Shown: piece by piece, positions 1-8,073 of the stretch | How the letters are laid out: each line of letters opens with the position of its first letter | How positions within the stretch are numbered: the first letter of the stretch is position 1 | NCBI RefSeq assembly: GCF_012927105.1 | Contig: NZ_JABBFV010000014.1 | Location: forward strand, 56,184 to 120,183 | Length of the DNA: 64,000 nt | Reading direction: 5' to 3' | Source of the DNA: Sphingobium psychrophilum | GTDB taxonomy: Bacteria; Pseudomonadota; Alphaproteobacteria; Sphingomonadales; Sphingomonadaceae | Translations under genes and position numbers: made by a program | Notes under the pieces: model-generated | What the model saw: only the letters and a program-made list of their open reading frames with translations | Told to the model about the DNA's origin: nothing | Database searches by the model: none

Positions 1-1
1 C

Positions 2-958
2 AATCGCCACAATATCGGCCTGGCCGCACTGATCGACGCCAGCCGCCTGACCCGCGCGCCGCTGTGCCATGATCTGGGCTTCGCGCTGGGGCCACGTATC
101 AACGCCGGTGGCCGGGTCGGACAGGCGGACCTGGGCGTGCGGCTGCTGACGACGGAAGACCCGGTTGAAGCCGCCAGCATAGCGGCGCAGCTCGACCATT
201 ATAATGAGGAACGGCGCGCGATCGAATCGACGGTGCAGGAACAGGCCGAAGCCCTGCTTTCGGCGCAGGGCAACCGCGCCGTGGCGGTGATTTCCGGCCA
301 GGGCTGGCACCCCGGCGTCATCGGCATCGTCGCGGGTCGGATCAAGGAAAAGGCCGGTCGCCCCGCCATCGTCATTGCGGTGGACGACGCTGGGGTGGGC
401 AAGGGGTCGGGCCGCTCGATATCCGGCGTGGACCTGGGCGCGGCGGTGATGGCGGCGAAGGATAGCGGCCTGCTGGTCGCGGGGGGCGGCCATGCCATGG
501 CGGCGGGGCTGACGGTTGCGGCGGACCGGATCGACGCGCTCGCCGACTTTCTGGACGATCGCCTGTCCGCCGCCGTCGCCAATGCGCGCGACAACCGGGC
601 GCTGCTGATCGATGCGGTGCTGGCGCCCGCCGGGGTCAACCCGGACTTCGTCGCCGCGATCGAACAGGGCGGTCCCTATGGCGCAGGATGGCCCGCCCCG
701 CTGATCGCCGCGGGGCCGATGCGCGTCATCAAGGCCGATGTGGTGGGCAACGGCCATCTGCGTGCGATCATGAGCGGGGAGGATGGCCGGTCGATCAAGA
801 CCATCGCCTTTCGCCAGGCCGAAACCGATCTGGGCCAGGCGATATTGGGCGCGCCGCGCGACCGCAAGCTGTGGGTTGCGGGCAAGGTCAAGATCGACGA
901 TTGGGGCAGCCGTCCGGCCGCCGAACTGCATCTGGAGGATGCGGCCTGGGCCGAATGA
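2..958 (+). CDS. recJ: Single-stranded-DNA-specific exonuclease RecJ, C-terminal part (5' end outside window)
   Basis: RecJ degrades single-stranded DNA 5' to 3' in recombination and mismatch repair in the cytoplasm. The frame is open from base 2, so the gene enters from the left; about 318 residues are visible of the 570-600 usual for the family, and the catalytic DHH domain is mostly outside. The first visible residues include the family motif LGPRINAGGRVG. A DHHA1 domain follows, with its Gly-rich motif AGGGHAMAAGL near base 480, and then the C-terminal OB-like region. The stop is TGA at 956-958. The next gene is a tRNA with its own promoter, so recJ probably ends its transcript here, although I see no clear hairpin. 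Identification is firm; only the length is open. Confidence 0.93.
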   Translation, partial: NRHNIGLAALIDASRLTRAPLCHDLGFALGPRINAGGRVGQADLGVRLLTTEDPVEAASIAAQLDHYNEERRAIESTVQEQAEALLSAQGNRAVAVISGQGWHPGVIGIVAGRIKEKAGRPAIVIAVDDAGVGKGSGRSISGVDLGAAVMAAKDSGLLVAGGGHAMAAGLTVAADRIDALADFLDDRLSAAVANARDNRALLIDAVLAPAGVNPDFVAAIEQGGPYGAGWPAPLIAAGPMRVIKADVVGNGHLRAIMSGEDGRSIKTIAFRQAETDLGQAILGAPRDRKLWVAGKVKIDDWGSRPAAELHLEDAAWAE

Positions 959-989
959 GCAGGATTGTCATTTTCTTCCCTTTTGGGGG

Positions 990-1018
990 TTGACCCTTTT
1001 GCCGTGCCCGCCTAATTG
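990..1018 (+). promoter_or_regulatory. Probable housekeeping promoter of tRNA-Glu
   Basis: A -35 box TTGACC (990-995) and a -10 box TAATTG (1013-1018) are separated by exactly 17 bases. The implied start near 1025 leaves a leader of about 35 bases before the tRNA at 1060. The position between recJ and the tRNA supports the call. Confidence 0.55.
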
Positions 1019-1059
1019 CGCCCTCGCTTCGCAGCGCTGCCTGGTCAGTCGCTGCATGA

Positions 1060-1134
1060 GGTCCCATCGTCTAACGGTTAGGACACTGCCCTTTCACGGC
1101 AGCGATACGGGTTCGAATCCCGTTGGGATCACCA
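1060..1134 (+). tRNA. tRNA-Glu (anticodon TTC)
   Basis: The sequence folds as a standard cloverleaf. The 7-bp acceptor stem starts GGTCCCA and closes with TGGGATC, with one G-T pair. The anticodon stem CTGCC/GGCAG holds the loop CTTTCAC with anticodon TTC at 1093-1095, and the T arm contains GGTTCGAATCC. Discriminator A (1131) is followed by an encoded CCA (1132-1134). Confidence 0.97.
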
Positions 1135-1260
1135 CCTCCGCTCTGGCGGAGGCGCTTTTCACCTCTCCTCATCGACAAATGCGCGACCTGGCGGTTACGG
1201 CCTGCATGCGTCCGCTTTAGCCTTGGGCGCTTGCCGTCCTTGCCGAGTATATGTTGCCCG

Positions 1261-1929
1261 ATGCGTCCTTTTGTCCTGTGCGCCCTTGGCCTAATCCTTG
1301 GCCTGTGGTCCGCCCTCTCTGTCGCTCTTCCGGCCAATCGGCCTGCCTTCGGTTTTACCCGCGTCGCGATCGAAACCTCGGTCGGCACGATTATCGTCGC
1401 GGTGGACCAGAAACGGGCACCGCGTACTGCGGCCAATTTCCTGACCTATGTCGATGATGGCCGCTTCGATGGCGTCACCTTCTATCGGGCGGCGCGGCGC
1501 AAGAGCGATCCCCATTATGGCCTGATCCAGGGTGGGATCGACACCGATGCGCGGCGATCGCTGCCGCCTGTCGTGCATGAGCCGACGAGCCGGACCGGCA
1601 TCCTGCACCTCGACGCCACGCTCTCCATGGCGCGGCCCAACCGGCCCAATTCGGCGATGGGCAATTTTTTCATCACCATCGGCGCCACGCCCAATATGGA
1701 CGCGCGCGGCGACTATATCGGCTATGCCGCCTTCGGCCATGTCGTCGGAGGCATGGATGTGGTGCGCAAAATCCTGTCGGTGCCGACCTGCTGCGGCTCG
1801 GGGCCGATGCGCGGGCAGATGATCGTCAAGCCGATCCGCATCTTGCGCGCCCGGCGGCTGGACGGCACGGCCAAGCCCACGCGCGGGGTGAAGCCTTGGC
1901 TGATCGGCATCAAACGAACAACGAGGTAG
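1261..1929 (+). CDS. Exported cyclophilin-type peptidyl-prolyl cis-trans isomerase
   Basis: Cyclophilins catalyse cis-trans isomerisation of Xaa-Pro bonds and help proteins fold. From the ATG at 1261 the protein has 222 residues. Residues 1-23 form a hydrophobic signal peptide, so it should act in the periplasm. The cyclophilin fold follows from about residue 35, with segments typical of the family: RAPRTAANFLTYVDDGRFDG, then the active-site stretch MARPNRPNSAMGNFFITIG. The C-terminal tail is basic. An open frame extends upstream to 1123 through the tRNA end, so the start at 1261, which gives a clean signal peptide, is preferred. The upstream Shine-Dalgarno is weak. The gene stands alone between the tRNA and a divergently read pseudogene. 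Confidence 0.88.
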   Translation: MRPFVLCALGLILGLWSALSVALPANRPAFGFTRVAIETSVGTIIVAVDQKRAPRTAANFLTYVDDGRFDGVTFYRAARRKSDPHYGLIQGGIDTDARRSLPPVVHEPTSRTGILHLDATLSMARPNRPNSAMGNFFITIGATPNMDARGDYIGYAAFGHVVGGMDVVRKILSVPTCCGSGPMRGQMIVKPIRILRARRLDGTAKPTRGVKPWLIGIKRTTR

Positions 1930-1935
1930 ACAGCT

Positions 1936-2171
1936 CTACGCAAAGACCGCCTGATCGCGCACCCACCGCTTGCCGCCCTCGCGCGGCGGCCGGGCCTGCA
2001 CCTTCTTCCACGCCTGTTCGTGGAAGAAGAAGGCGACGGCGTTGATCACCGGTTCCACTAGCGCGATGCCGCCGGCCAGCGCAAGTGATCCGGTCATGAC
2101 ATAGGCGACGGTGAAGCCGACGGTCAGGTGGATGTCAGATAAGTGCCGGTCTTGATGAGGTCGAGCGACAT
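1936..2171 (-). pseudogene. DUF2061 membrane protein, broken by a one-base frameshift
   Basis: Reading the minus strand from the ATG at 2171, behind a good AAGGAGA ribosome site, gives MSLDLIKTGTYLTST and then a stop at 2126-2124. In another frame the protein continues at once as LTVGFTVAYVMTGSLALAGG, then VEPVINAVAFFFHEQAWKK, to a stop at 1936. Together these make the roughly 78-residue DUF2061 family: short proteins with two predicted membrane segments and unknown function. The total length of 236 bases is one short of whole codons, and adding one base near 2131-2138 (for example a second C in ctgaccatccac) restores the frame. This is either a real recent mutation or a sequencing error; the good codon use on both sides argues for a very recent event. 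Confidence 0.8.
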
Positions 2172-2287
2172 GGGGCGTCTCCTTGGTTTCGGCCTAATTA
2201 AGAGTGGTTCGCAATAGTGGCCAATGGCGTTTTCCACTGGCTCTGATCGCCCACTCCGATCAGGATGGCGTGTGAAGGGGAGGGCGC

Positions 2288-3025
2288 ATGGCTGGACGGA
2301 TCAGGGTGGGCATTGGCGGCTGGGTTTATGAACCGTGGCGTGGCAGCTTCTATCCGGCGGGGCTGCGGCAGAAGGATGAGCTGGCCTATGTCGGCGCGCA
2401 TCTGACCGCGACCGAGATCAACGCGACCTATTATAGCAGCCAGAAGCCCGCGACCTTTGCAGGCTGGGCGAAGGCGGTGCCGGACGGATTCCAGTTCGCG
2501 GTCAAGGCGTCGCGCTATTGCACCAATCGGAAGTTGCTGGCGGAAGCGGGCGAGTCGATCGCGAAGTTCACCAATCAGGGTATCGCCGAACTGGGCGACC
2601 GGCTGGGGCCGATCCTGTGGCAGTTCACGCCGACCAAAAAATTCGATCCCGACGATTTCGGCGCTTTCCTGCAATTGCTGCCATCGAGCGTCGATGGGGT
2701 GCGGCTGCGCCATGCGTTGGAAGTGCGGAACGAGAGCTTCGACAATCCGGCCTTCCTGGCGATGGCCCGCGACGCCGGGGCCGCGGTGGTGCTGGCCGAT
2801 CATGACGATTATCCCGCGATCACCGGCCATGATGTCGGCTTTGCCTATATGCGGCTGATGCGGGCGCAGGCGAATGAGCCGACCGGCTATGCGCCCGCGA
2901 TGATCGCAGATTGGGCTGAGCGGGCCAAGGCTGCGGCGGGGCAGGGCGACGTCTTCACCTTCTTCATCAGCGGTGCCAAAGAACGCAACCCGCCGGCGGC
3001 GCAGGCGATGATCGTGGCTTTGTAG
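2288..3025 (+). CDS. DUF72 (YecE-family) protein
   Basis: The protein has 245 residues and begins MAGRIRVGIGGWVYEPWRG, the N-terminal signature of the DUF72/YecE family. These are TIM-barrel-like cytoplasmic proteins of unknown biochemical role. Later family segments are present: the FQFAVKASRY strand, LGPILWQFTPTKKFD near the middle, and ALEVRNESFDNP. The length fits the family. A GGGAGGGC ribosome site lies just upstream of the ATG. The gene is divergent from the broken DUF2061 gene, with about 116 bases between the two starts, and has no operon partner downstream. Family membership is firm; the function is unknown. Confidence 0.85.
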   Translation: MAGRIRVGIGGWVYEPWRGSFYPAGLRQKDELAYVGAHLTATEINATYYSSQKPATFAGWAKAVPDGFQFAVKASRYCTNRKLLAEAGESIAKFTNQGIAELGDRLGPILWQFTPTKKFDPDDFGAFLQLLPSSVDGVRLRHALEVRNESFDNPAFLAMARDAGAAVVLADHDDYPAITGHDVGFAYMRLMRAQANEPTGYAPAMIADWAERAKAAAGQGDVFTFFISGAKERNPPAAQAMIVAL

Positions 3026-3150
3026 TAACAGGCCTGTTGCATTTAGTGCAATCGGTATGCCGCGCTTTGCGATTGTTACAAGAATATGACGGGCGTAGTG
3101 GCCACCTCACACCCAGATGGGTGGCAATTCTTGTAAAGATGGAGCAAAAT

Positions 3151-3234
3151 ATGCGGCAGGCCTTTCAGGGTGCTGTGCTGGCCGTTGCGGTCGGTGTTCA
3201 GATGTTGACTTTCTATTCGGTGCTATATGCCTGA
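3151..3234 (+). CDS. Possible 27-residue hydrophobic peptide
   Basis: This small frame lies in the 335-base gap between the DUF72 gene and pspC. It starts at an ATG five bases after a GGAGC ribosome site and encodes MRQAFQGAVLAVAVGVQMLT followed by FYSVLYA, which looks like one membrane helix. An in-frame ATG at 3139 would add four residues. A strong hairpin terminator follows at 3279. I do not recognise a family, and the peptide could be chance. Nothing else coding is visible in this gap. Confidence 0.35.
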   Translation: MRQAFQGAVLAVAVGVQMLTFYSVLYA

Positions 3235-3278
3235 TCGCGCGTCACGCGCGCATTACATCCCGACGGATCGGGATGCGA

Positions 3279-3316
3279 AAAGGCCGCTCCTGGTTTAACC
3301 GGAGCGGCCTTTTTAT
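3279..3316. terminator. Bidirectional rho-independent terminator
   Basis: An 11-12 bp perfect stem (AAAGGCCGCTCC, its complement from 3301) encloses a 10-base loop, with A-rich and T-rich flanks on the two sides. It sits between converging transcripts: the small frame at 3151 on the plus strand and pspC on the minus strand. Confidence 0.85.
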
Positions 3317-3360
3317 TTGATGATGACTTGGCGATGTCCTGCCTTCATGGCGGACGATCA

Positions 3361-3546
3361 TCAGCCTTCCGCGAGCCAGCCTGCGAGCAGATAGGCCACG
3401 ACGCCGATCGGCCCCAGCGCGCAGAGCGTCAGCAGGACCAGTCCGACGCGGAGCAGCGTGACGTCCAGGCCGGTGCGGTTGGCGACGCCGGCGCACACGC
3501 CCATGATCTTGCCATTGTTGCGGTCGAGGGTGAAGCTGTTGTTCAT
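3361..3546 (-). CDS. pspC: PspC-domain envelope stress protein
   Basis: This is a 61-residue PspC-domain protein. The N-terminal part reads FTLDRNNGKIMGVCAGVANR, containing the GVCAGVA core of the family, followed by one long hydrophobic segment (about residues 30-57) that would span the inner membrane. PspC proteins sense or transmit envelope stress in the phage-shock response. The length matches short single-domain members. It lies 44 bases after the 34-residue membrane peptide on the same strand and probably shares its transcript, which starts from a sigma-54-like promoter at 3753-3768. No pspA or pspF is seen nearby. Confidence 0.85.
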   Translation of the reverse strand: MNNSFTLDRNNGKIMGVCAGVANRTGLDVTLLRVGLVLLTLCALGPIGVVAYLLAGWLAEG

Positions 3547-3590
3547 CTGTCTGGCCTTTTGCTGAAATGGGTGTTGAGTAAGGGGCGCGA

Positions 3591-3695
3591 TCAGGCGATC
3601 GGCGACACCGGGATCGCCGCGCTGACGAACAGGCTGGCGACGATGAAAGCGCCGACAAGGGCGATAGCGGCGTTCTGGATCTTGGCGATGGACAT
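3591..3695 (-). CDS. 34-residue single-pass membrane peptide upstream of pspC
   Basis: The frame starts at the ATG at 3695 behind a clear CAGGGAG ribosome site and encodes MSIAKIQNAAIALVGAFIVA followed by SLFVSAAIPVSPIA. The middle is a single membrane helix with a short polar N terminus. It precedes pspC on the same strand with 44 bases between, and the sigma-54-like promoter lies about 60 bases upstream. I do not know a named family. The ribosome site, the placement in a stress operon and the helix make it a credible small gene, possibly a regulator or partner of PspC at the inner membrane. Confidence 0.7.
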   Translation of the reverse strand: MSIAKIQNAAIALVGAFIVASLFVSAAIPVSPIA

Positions 3696-3752
3696 GGTGG
3701 ATACTCCCTGATGTGGTGGCCGGATCATTCCGACCTTGATGCCAACAGGATT

Positions 3753-3768
3753 TGCAGATGCCGTGCCA
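3753..3768 (-). promoter_or_regulatory. Sigma-54-like promoter for the peptide-pspC operon
   Basis: On the minus strand the sequence TGGCACGGCATCTGCA matches the -24/-12 consensus TGGCAC-N5-TTGCA at all but one base. The invariant GG and GC are separated by exactly 10 bases. The predicted start is about 47 bases upstream of the peptide ATG. Psp operons in enterobacteria use sigma-54 with the activator PspF, so the context agrees. Confidence 0.6.
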
Positions 3769-3788
3769 GTTTCGATTTTTGGCGGAAA

Positions 3789-3806
3789 TCAGCGGCTGTT
3801 CGCTGA
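3789..3806. promoter_or_regulatory. Inverted repeat upstream of the sigma-54-like promoter
   Basis: TCAGCG and CGCTGA are perfect inverted copies separated by six bases. The site lies about 30 bases upstream of the -24 element and could be an activator site for the pspC operon, although enhancers usually lie farther away. Confidence 0.3.
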
Positions 3807-3872
3807 CGAGGCGTGTGGCGCGGCTGGCAAATAGTCGCGCTGTTGGGATATTTTCCCGCAGATTGGTGGAAT

Positions 3873-4295
3873 ATGCCTGACACTGCGGTGGAGCCTACAT
3901 ATTTATTTGTCTACGGCACGCTGCGCACCGCCTATGACGGGCCGATGGCGCGCTGGTTGCGGCAGTCGGCGCGGCTGGTCGGTCCGGCCACGATCGAGGG
4001 CGTGCTATACCGGGTCGCCGACTATCCGGGGCTGGTGGCGGGGCAGACGGGCCGGGTGCAGGGCGACCTTTTCGGCCTGGCCGACCCCGCGGCGATCCTG
4101 GCGGTGCTGGACGATTATGAGGAATGCGCCGCCCATCATCCGCAGCCCCATGAATATCGCCGCGTCGCCATGACGGTGCAGGCGGCGGATGGGCCGGTGA
4201 CGGCCTGGGTCTATCTCTATGCCCGCGACACCACAGGCCTGCCGCTGGTTGCCGATGGCGACTTCCTGTCTTGCGCGCAGGAGCGGGGCAGCTAG
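3873..4295 (+). CDS. Gamma-glutamylcyclotransferase-fold (AIG2-like) protein
   Basis: The 140-residue protein carries the family signature YLFVYGTLRTAYDG near residue 10. It continues with segments seen in the cyclotransferase fold, such as GVLYRVADYPGL and the acidic stretch VLDDYEEC, which holds the likely catalytic Glu. Members cyclise gamma-glutamyl amines or are uncharacterised; the substrate here cannot be told. The start at 3873 is chosen because the fold begins soon after it; an in-frame start at 3813 would add 20 residues with no similarity. The gene reads toward a hydrolase gene 38 bases downstream, and the two may be cotranscribed. Confidence 0.8.
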   Translation: MPDTAVEPTYLFVYGTLRTAYDGPMARWLRQSARLVGPATIEGVLYRVADYPGLVAGQTGRVQGDLFGLADPAAILAVLDDYEECAAHHPQPHEYRRVAMTVQAADGPVTAWVYLYARDTTGLPLVADGDFLSCAQERGS

Positions 4296-4333
4296 TCTTC
4301 CGCATCAACAAGATCGACAGGAGACAGGCACCG

Positions 4334-5248
4334 ATGACCACCGATCGTAAGGACGATGACACCCCATCCGTGGAGCGGCTGGCCGAGGATCGCAACTGGA
4401 TCGGCACCACCGGTTTTCAGCGGCGGCACATATTGGCGGGCGGGGCGTTCGCAGCCGGTTTCGCCGCCGCCTGCCGCCCCATAGCCAGCAGCGCGGTGCA
4501 GACATCCGCCGAAGGGCTGACGGAAGAGGCTGTATCGATTCCCGCCAGCGACGGCTTCGCCATGCCCGCCTTCGTCGCGCGCCCGGCGAGCGGCAAGGCC
4601 GCGCCTGTCATCGTCGTGGTGCATGAGATTTTCGGCGTGCATGAATGGATACGCGATATCTGTCGCCGCTTTGCCAAGGCGGGCTATTATGCCATCGCGC
4701 CCGACCTGTTCGCGCGCCATGGCGACGCGACCAAGGTTTCCGATTTCAAGCAGCTGATCGGCACCATCGTCTCCAAGGCGCCAGACGCGCAGGTGCTGAG
4801 CGATATCGACACGACCTATGGCTGGGCGGGCAAGCATGGCGGCGATGCGAAGCGGCGCGGCATCACCGGCTTCTGCTGGGGCGGGCGGGTCGTATGGCTC
4901 TATGCCGCGCACAGCGCCGATCTGGACGCCGGGGTCGCTTATTATGGCCGACTGGTGACGGACAAGACGCCGTTGCAGACGCTGAGTGCGATCGAGGAGG
5001 TCGGCAAGCTCAAGGCGCCGGTGCTGGGCCAATATGGCGAATTGGACAAGGGTATCCCGCTGGCGGACGTAGAGGCGATGCGCGCCGCGTTGGTGAAGGC
5101 TGGCAAATCCCCGCCTGACGCCATCACCGTCCATACAGGCGCCGACCATGGCTTCATGGCCGATTATCGGCCGAGCTATAACGAAGTAGCCGCCAAGGCC
5201 GCGTGGGATGCGACGATCGACTGGTTCGGGACATATGTGAAGCGGTGA
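4334..5248 (+). CDS. Dienelactone-hydrolase-family protein, probably exported
   Basis: The 304-residue alpha/beta hydrolase starts at the ATG at 4334 behind AGGAGACA. The likely catalytic triad is Cys181 in GFCWGG, Asp238 in GELDKG and His272 in GADHGF, with the conserved VVHEIFG loop near residue 95. These features define the dienelactone hydrolase family, whose founding enzymes open dienelactones in chloro-aromatic degradation; many members have other ester substrates. Residues 28-50 (FQRRHILAGGAFAAGFAAAC) resemble a twin-arginine or lipoprotein export signal, set after a polar N-terminal extension. A perfect hairpin terminator follows. Confidence 0.83.
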   Translation: MTTDRKDDDTPSVERLAEDRNWIGTTGFQRRHILAGGAFAAGFAAACRPIASSAVQTSAEGLTEEAVSIPASDGFAMPAFVARPASGKAAPVIVVVHEIFGVHEWIRDICRRFAKAGYYAIAPDLFARHGDATKVSDFKQLIGTIVSKAPDAQVLSDIDTTYGWAGKHGGDAKRRGITGFCWGGRVVWLYAAHSADLDAGVAYYGRLVTDKTPLQTLSAIEEVGKLKAPVLGQYGELDKGIPLADVEAMRAALVKAGKSPPDAITVHTGADHGFMADYRPSYNEVAAKAAWDATIDWFGTYVKR

Positions 5249-5254
5249 GAAGAA

Positions 5255-5286
5255 CCGGGCTCCTGTGTTCGCAGGAGCCCGGCCAT
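5255..5286. terminator. Hairpin between converging genes
   Basis: CCGGGCTCCTG at 5255-5265 pairs perfectly with 5272-5282 around a 6-base loop. The T-run on either side is short, but the position between two converging genes supports termination. Confidence 0.7.
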
Positions 5287-5287
5287 G

Positions 5288-5818
5288 TTATTTCTGCTTC
5301 ATAGCTTCGACAGCGGCCAGCGTGGTCTTCACATGCTCGGCATAGTTCATTTCGCTATGGACGAACGCCACCCGGCCCGACGGCGCGATGACATAGGAGG
5401 TGCGGTCGGTCATGCCCGGCCGCATCTTGAGCGCCACGTCATAGCCCGTCACGATCGCCGGCCCGGCCGAAGCGACAGCGAACTTGCCCGCACATTCCTT
5501 GGTCGAGAAGGCGACGAGATCATCGACCGGGTCTGCCGACATGCCGATGACCGTCGCGCCCGCCGCCTTGAACTTGTCGATATTCTCCGCGAACTCGCGG
5601 GCTTCGGCCGAACAGCCCGGCGTGAACGCCTTGGGGAAGAAATAGAGCACCACCGGCCCGCGCTTCAACTGATGCGACAAGGTGAGGGTGAAGGTCTTGC
5701 CCGCCTGCGCGCCGCGCGTGGTGAAATCGGGTGCCTTGGCCCCGACGGCTAGGGCGGCCATCGCGCCGCTGGAACTAAGGGCGGCGGCAGCGGCGAGGAG
5801 GAGAGACAGGCGCTTCAT
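5288..5818 (-). CDS. Exported peroxiredoxin (AhpC/TSA, BCP-like)
   Basis: The protein has 176 residues. Residues 1-22 form a signal peptide, so it should reduce peroxides in the periplasm. The thioredoxin-fold core has the peroxidatic Cys69 in FPKAFTPGC; a second Cys at 109 (TKECAGKF) could be the resolving one. The C-x4-C spacing of many BCP proteins is absent. The start at 5818 follows an AAGGAA ribosome site and overlaps the stop of the upstream VOC gene by four bases (ATGA), so the two are probably translated together. An in-frame extension to 5860 is rejected because it would bury the signal peptide. Confidence 0.87.
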   Translation of the reverse strand: MKRLSLLLAAAAALSSSGAMAALAVGAKAPDFTTRGAQAGKTFTLTLSHQLKRGPVVLYFFPKAFTPGCSAEAREFAENIDKFKAAGATVIGMSADPVDDLVAFSTKECAGKFAVASAGPAIVTGYDVALKMRPGMTDRTSYVIAPSGRVAFVHSEMNYAEHVKTTLAAVEAMKQK

Positions 5819-6222
5819 GAGTCGGTTCCTTGGGTCGGACGTTGATCGGGCTGTTCCCATAATTCGATCGCATTGCCCTCTGGATCATGAATGCGGGCGA
5901 AACGGCCGAGGACGGGATCGTCCCATTCGGGCTTGGTGATGATCGCAACGCCCGATGCGCGCAAGCGGCCCAGAAGGGAATCGAGATCGGACACGCGGAA
6001 ATTCAGCATGAACGCCTTGTCGGCAGCGAAATAGTCGCTGTCCGCCTTGAACGGGGCGAACACCATCGGCCCGCCCTGCGGTTGCCAGATCCATTCATTG
6101 GGCGTGTCGGCCGGATCGACCACGCAGCCGCCGCCGACATTCAAATGCGTGCGATACCAGGCGCCCAGCGCATCGGGATCGCGCGCGCGAAAGAACAGGC
6201 CTCCCATTCCCAGCACCGGCAT
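5815..6222 (-). CDS. VOC-family (glyoxalase/bleomycin-resistance fold) protein
   Basis: The 135-residue protein shows the vicinal-oxygen-chelate fold. The N-terminal half begins [20 protein letters not shown], and the C-terminal half ends with [16 protein letters not shown], which carries the usual metal-binding Glu. It is likely a metal-dependent lyase, isomerase or dioxygenase-like enzyme whose substrate cannot be read from the sequence. Its stop codon overlaps the start of the exported peroxiredoxin (ATGA), so they form a two-gene operon. The palindromic GGAAC/GTTCC region about 70-90 bases upstream may be its promoter. Confidence 0.82.
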   Translation of the reverse strand: MPVLGMGGLFFRARDPDALGAWYRTHLNVGGGCVVDPADTPNEWIWQPQGGPMVFAPFKADSDYFAADKAFMLNFRVSDLDSLLGRLRASGVAIITKPEWDDPVLGRFARIHDPEGNAIELWEQPDQRPTQGTDS

Positions 6223-6287
6223 GGCATCGACTCCCTCTTTTGTGGTGATCCGACGCTATCATGGGCGACGGGGTCGAGTCATGTGCG

Positions 6288-6316
6288 GGAACCGGCGGCG
6301 CGCTGGCCGGTTCCTG
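6288..6316. promoter_or_regulatory. Palindromic element matching an EcfG-type promoter in both directions
   Basis: GGAACCGGC and GCCGGTTCC are perfect 9-bp inverted arms. On each strand this gives GGAAC-N16-GGTT, close to the alphaproteobacterial general-stress consensus GGAAC-N16/17-CGTT. It lies between the divergent VOC and lipoprotein genes. It may instead be only a hairpin, and the lipoprotein ATG would sit almost at the predicted start. Confidence 0.4.
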
Positions 6317-6320
6317 AAAT

Positions 6321-6818
6321 ATGCATAGATCATCCCTTGCCCTCCTGCTGCTGATCGCCGGCTGCAACCAGTCGTCGGACAACAGCGCCGACCAGCCCGG
6401 TGTCGTCGCCAACATATTGGACCAGACGCTGCCCAATGTGCAGGAAGCGCCGCCCGCCGCCAACGCGATTACGCCGGTCGAACCCACGCCGACGATCGAT
6501 ACGCCCCCGCCCAAAGCGGCCCCCGCCGGCCTGATCCCCGTCGCCATGCAAGGCAACTGGACCGGCGTGCAGGATCGGTGCGGCGACCGCAGCGCCGATC
6601 TGGAATTGACCGTCACCCCCGACCGGCTGCTGTTCCACGAAAGCGTCGGGACGGTGCAGAGCGTAACGCAAAGCGAGGACGGCCGCGCCGCGGTCGACGC
6701 GGCCTTTACCGGCGAAGGGCAGAGTTGGACCCGCACCCTGGCGCTGCGCACGTCGCCGGACGGCAAGGCGCTGACCATCGTCAATGACGGGACGGCGGTG
6801 ACGCGCAAGCGGTGTTGA
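6321..6818 (+). CDS. Putative lipoprotein of unknown function
   Basis: The 165-residue protein starts with a short lipoprotein signal peptide ending in LLIAGC, so Cys15 is the likely lipidated residue. A Pro-rich linker (about residues 40-72) leads to a C-terminal domain of about 90 residues. That domain starts [15 protein letters not shown] and ends with a pair of Cys-bearing strands; it looks like a small beta-rich domain. I do not recognise a named family. No ribosome site is evident, and the start lies directly after the palindromic promoter-like element, so a leaderless message is possible. The gene is divergent from the VOC gene and 76 bases before recF. Confidence 0.72.
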   Translation: MHRSSLALLLLIAGCNQSSDNSADQPGVVANILDQTLPNVQEAPPAANAITPVEPTPTIDTPPPKAAPAGLIPVAMQGNWTGVQDRCGDRSADLELTVTPDRLLFHESVGTVQSVTQSEDGRAAVDAAFTGEGQSWTRTLALRTSPDGKALTIVNDGTAVTRKRC

Positions 6819-6894
6819 GTTGTCGGGCGACGCTGCGATAGGTCACCCCAACGCGCCCCTTTCCCCTCCGCCTTCTCCCCGCTACAGCCACGCG

Positions 6895-7965
6895 ATGATC
6901 GGCCGCCTTACCTTGAGCGATTTCCGCAATCACGCGGATGCGCTGATCCTGCCCCATCATAATTTCATCCTGCTGACCGGCGACAATGGCGCGGGGAAGA
7001 CCAATATATTGGAAGCGGTGTCGATGCTGGCACCCGGCCGCGGGCTGCGTGGCGCGCCGCTGTCCGCGATGGCGCGGCAGGAGGGGGGCGGCGGTTTCGG
7101 TGTCGCGGCGGAGGTGGACGGCGTGGTGCTGGGCACGGGCGTCACGGCGGGCAGTCCCGAGCGGCGGCAGGTGCGGATCGGCGGCGTGGCCTCTTCCGCC
7201 AATGCGCTGGCCGATCATCTGGCGATCGTCTGGCTTACCCCGGCGATGGATCGGTTGTTCCTCGACAGTCCCGGCGGGCGGCGGCGCTTCCTCGACCGGC
7301 TGACGCTGGCGCTGCATCCGGCCCATGCGATGCACAGCGCGCGCTATGACGCGGCGATGCGCGCGCGCAACCGGCTGCTGGCCGACCTGCGCCGGGCCGA
7401 TCCGGCCTGGCTGTCGGCGCTGGAGGCGCAGATGGGGGAGCATGGCGCGGCGCTGGCTGGCGCGCGGGCCGATCTGGTGGCGCGACTGAACGCCATGCTG
7501 GCGGATCAGCCCGACGAGCCCTTCGCCCGGCCGCGGATCGCAATCGAGGGCGGAGAGGCTGGCGACGACGCGCTGGCGGATCGGCTGGCGCGCGAGCGGC
7601 GGCGCGATGCGGCGGCGGGGCGGACGCTGTCCGGGCCGCATCGCCACGACCTGTCCGTCATCCATATCGCGAAGGGCCAGCCTGCCGCGCTCTGTTCGAC
7701 TGGCGAGCAAAAAGCGCTGCTGCTCTCGATGCTGCTCGCCCATGCCGCGCTGGTAGCCACGACACGCGGCCAGCCACCCGTGCTGCTGCTGGATGAGGTT
7801 GCGGCGCATCTCGACCCGTCCCGCCGCAGCGCATTATTCCAACGATTGCGGGAAACTGGGGGGCAGGTGTGGATGACGGGCACGGAATCCAGTCTTTTCA
7901 ACGATCTGGAGGATGCAACCCGACTGACCGTAACGGCCGGCCAGGTGTTTCGTTCCGCAACATAA
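6895..7965 (+). CDS. recF: DNA replication and repair protein RecF
   Basis: RecF is an SMC-like ATPase that loads RecA at gaps together with RecO and RecR. The protein has 356 residues. The start [13 protein letters not shown] is typical, and the Walker A motif GDNGAGKT is at residues 29-36. The signature-like [14 protein letters not shown] and the Walker B motif [13 protein letters not shown] lie near the C terminus. The in-frame extension to 6820 is rejected because it lacks similarity and overlaps the end of the lipoprotein gene. It is not next to dnaN, which is about 10 kb away, as in many alphaproteobacteria. Confidence 0.94.
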   Translation: MIGRLTLSDFRNHADALILPHHNFILLTGDNGAGKTNILEAVSMLAPGRGLRGAPLSAMARQEGGGGFGVAAEVDGVVLGTGVTAGSPERRQVRIGGVASSANALADHLAIVWLTPAMDRLFLDSPGGRRRFLDRLTLALHPAHAMHSARYDAAMRARNRLLADLRRADPAWLSALEAQMGEHGAALAGARADLVARLNAMLADQPDEPFARPRIAIEGGEAGDDALADRLARERRRDAAAGRTLSGPHRHDLSVIHIAKGQPAALCSTGEQKALLLSMLLAHAALVATTRGQPPVLLLDEVAAHLDPSRRSALFQRLRETGGQVWMTGTESSLFNDLEDATRLTVTAGQVFRSAT

Positions 7966-8073
7966 CGCACCGACGAAACGATTCGTCGCCCCGCGCTTGT
8001 CCATCCGTCCGGCGTCTGCCCTAACACCGACATCGGGGTTCAAGCCTACAAAATAAGTCGGGGTCGCAATCAC

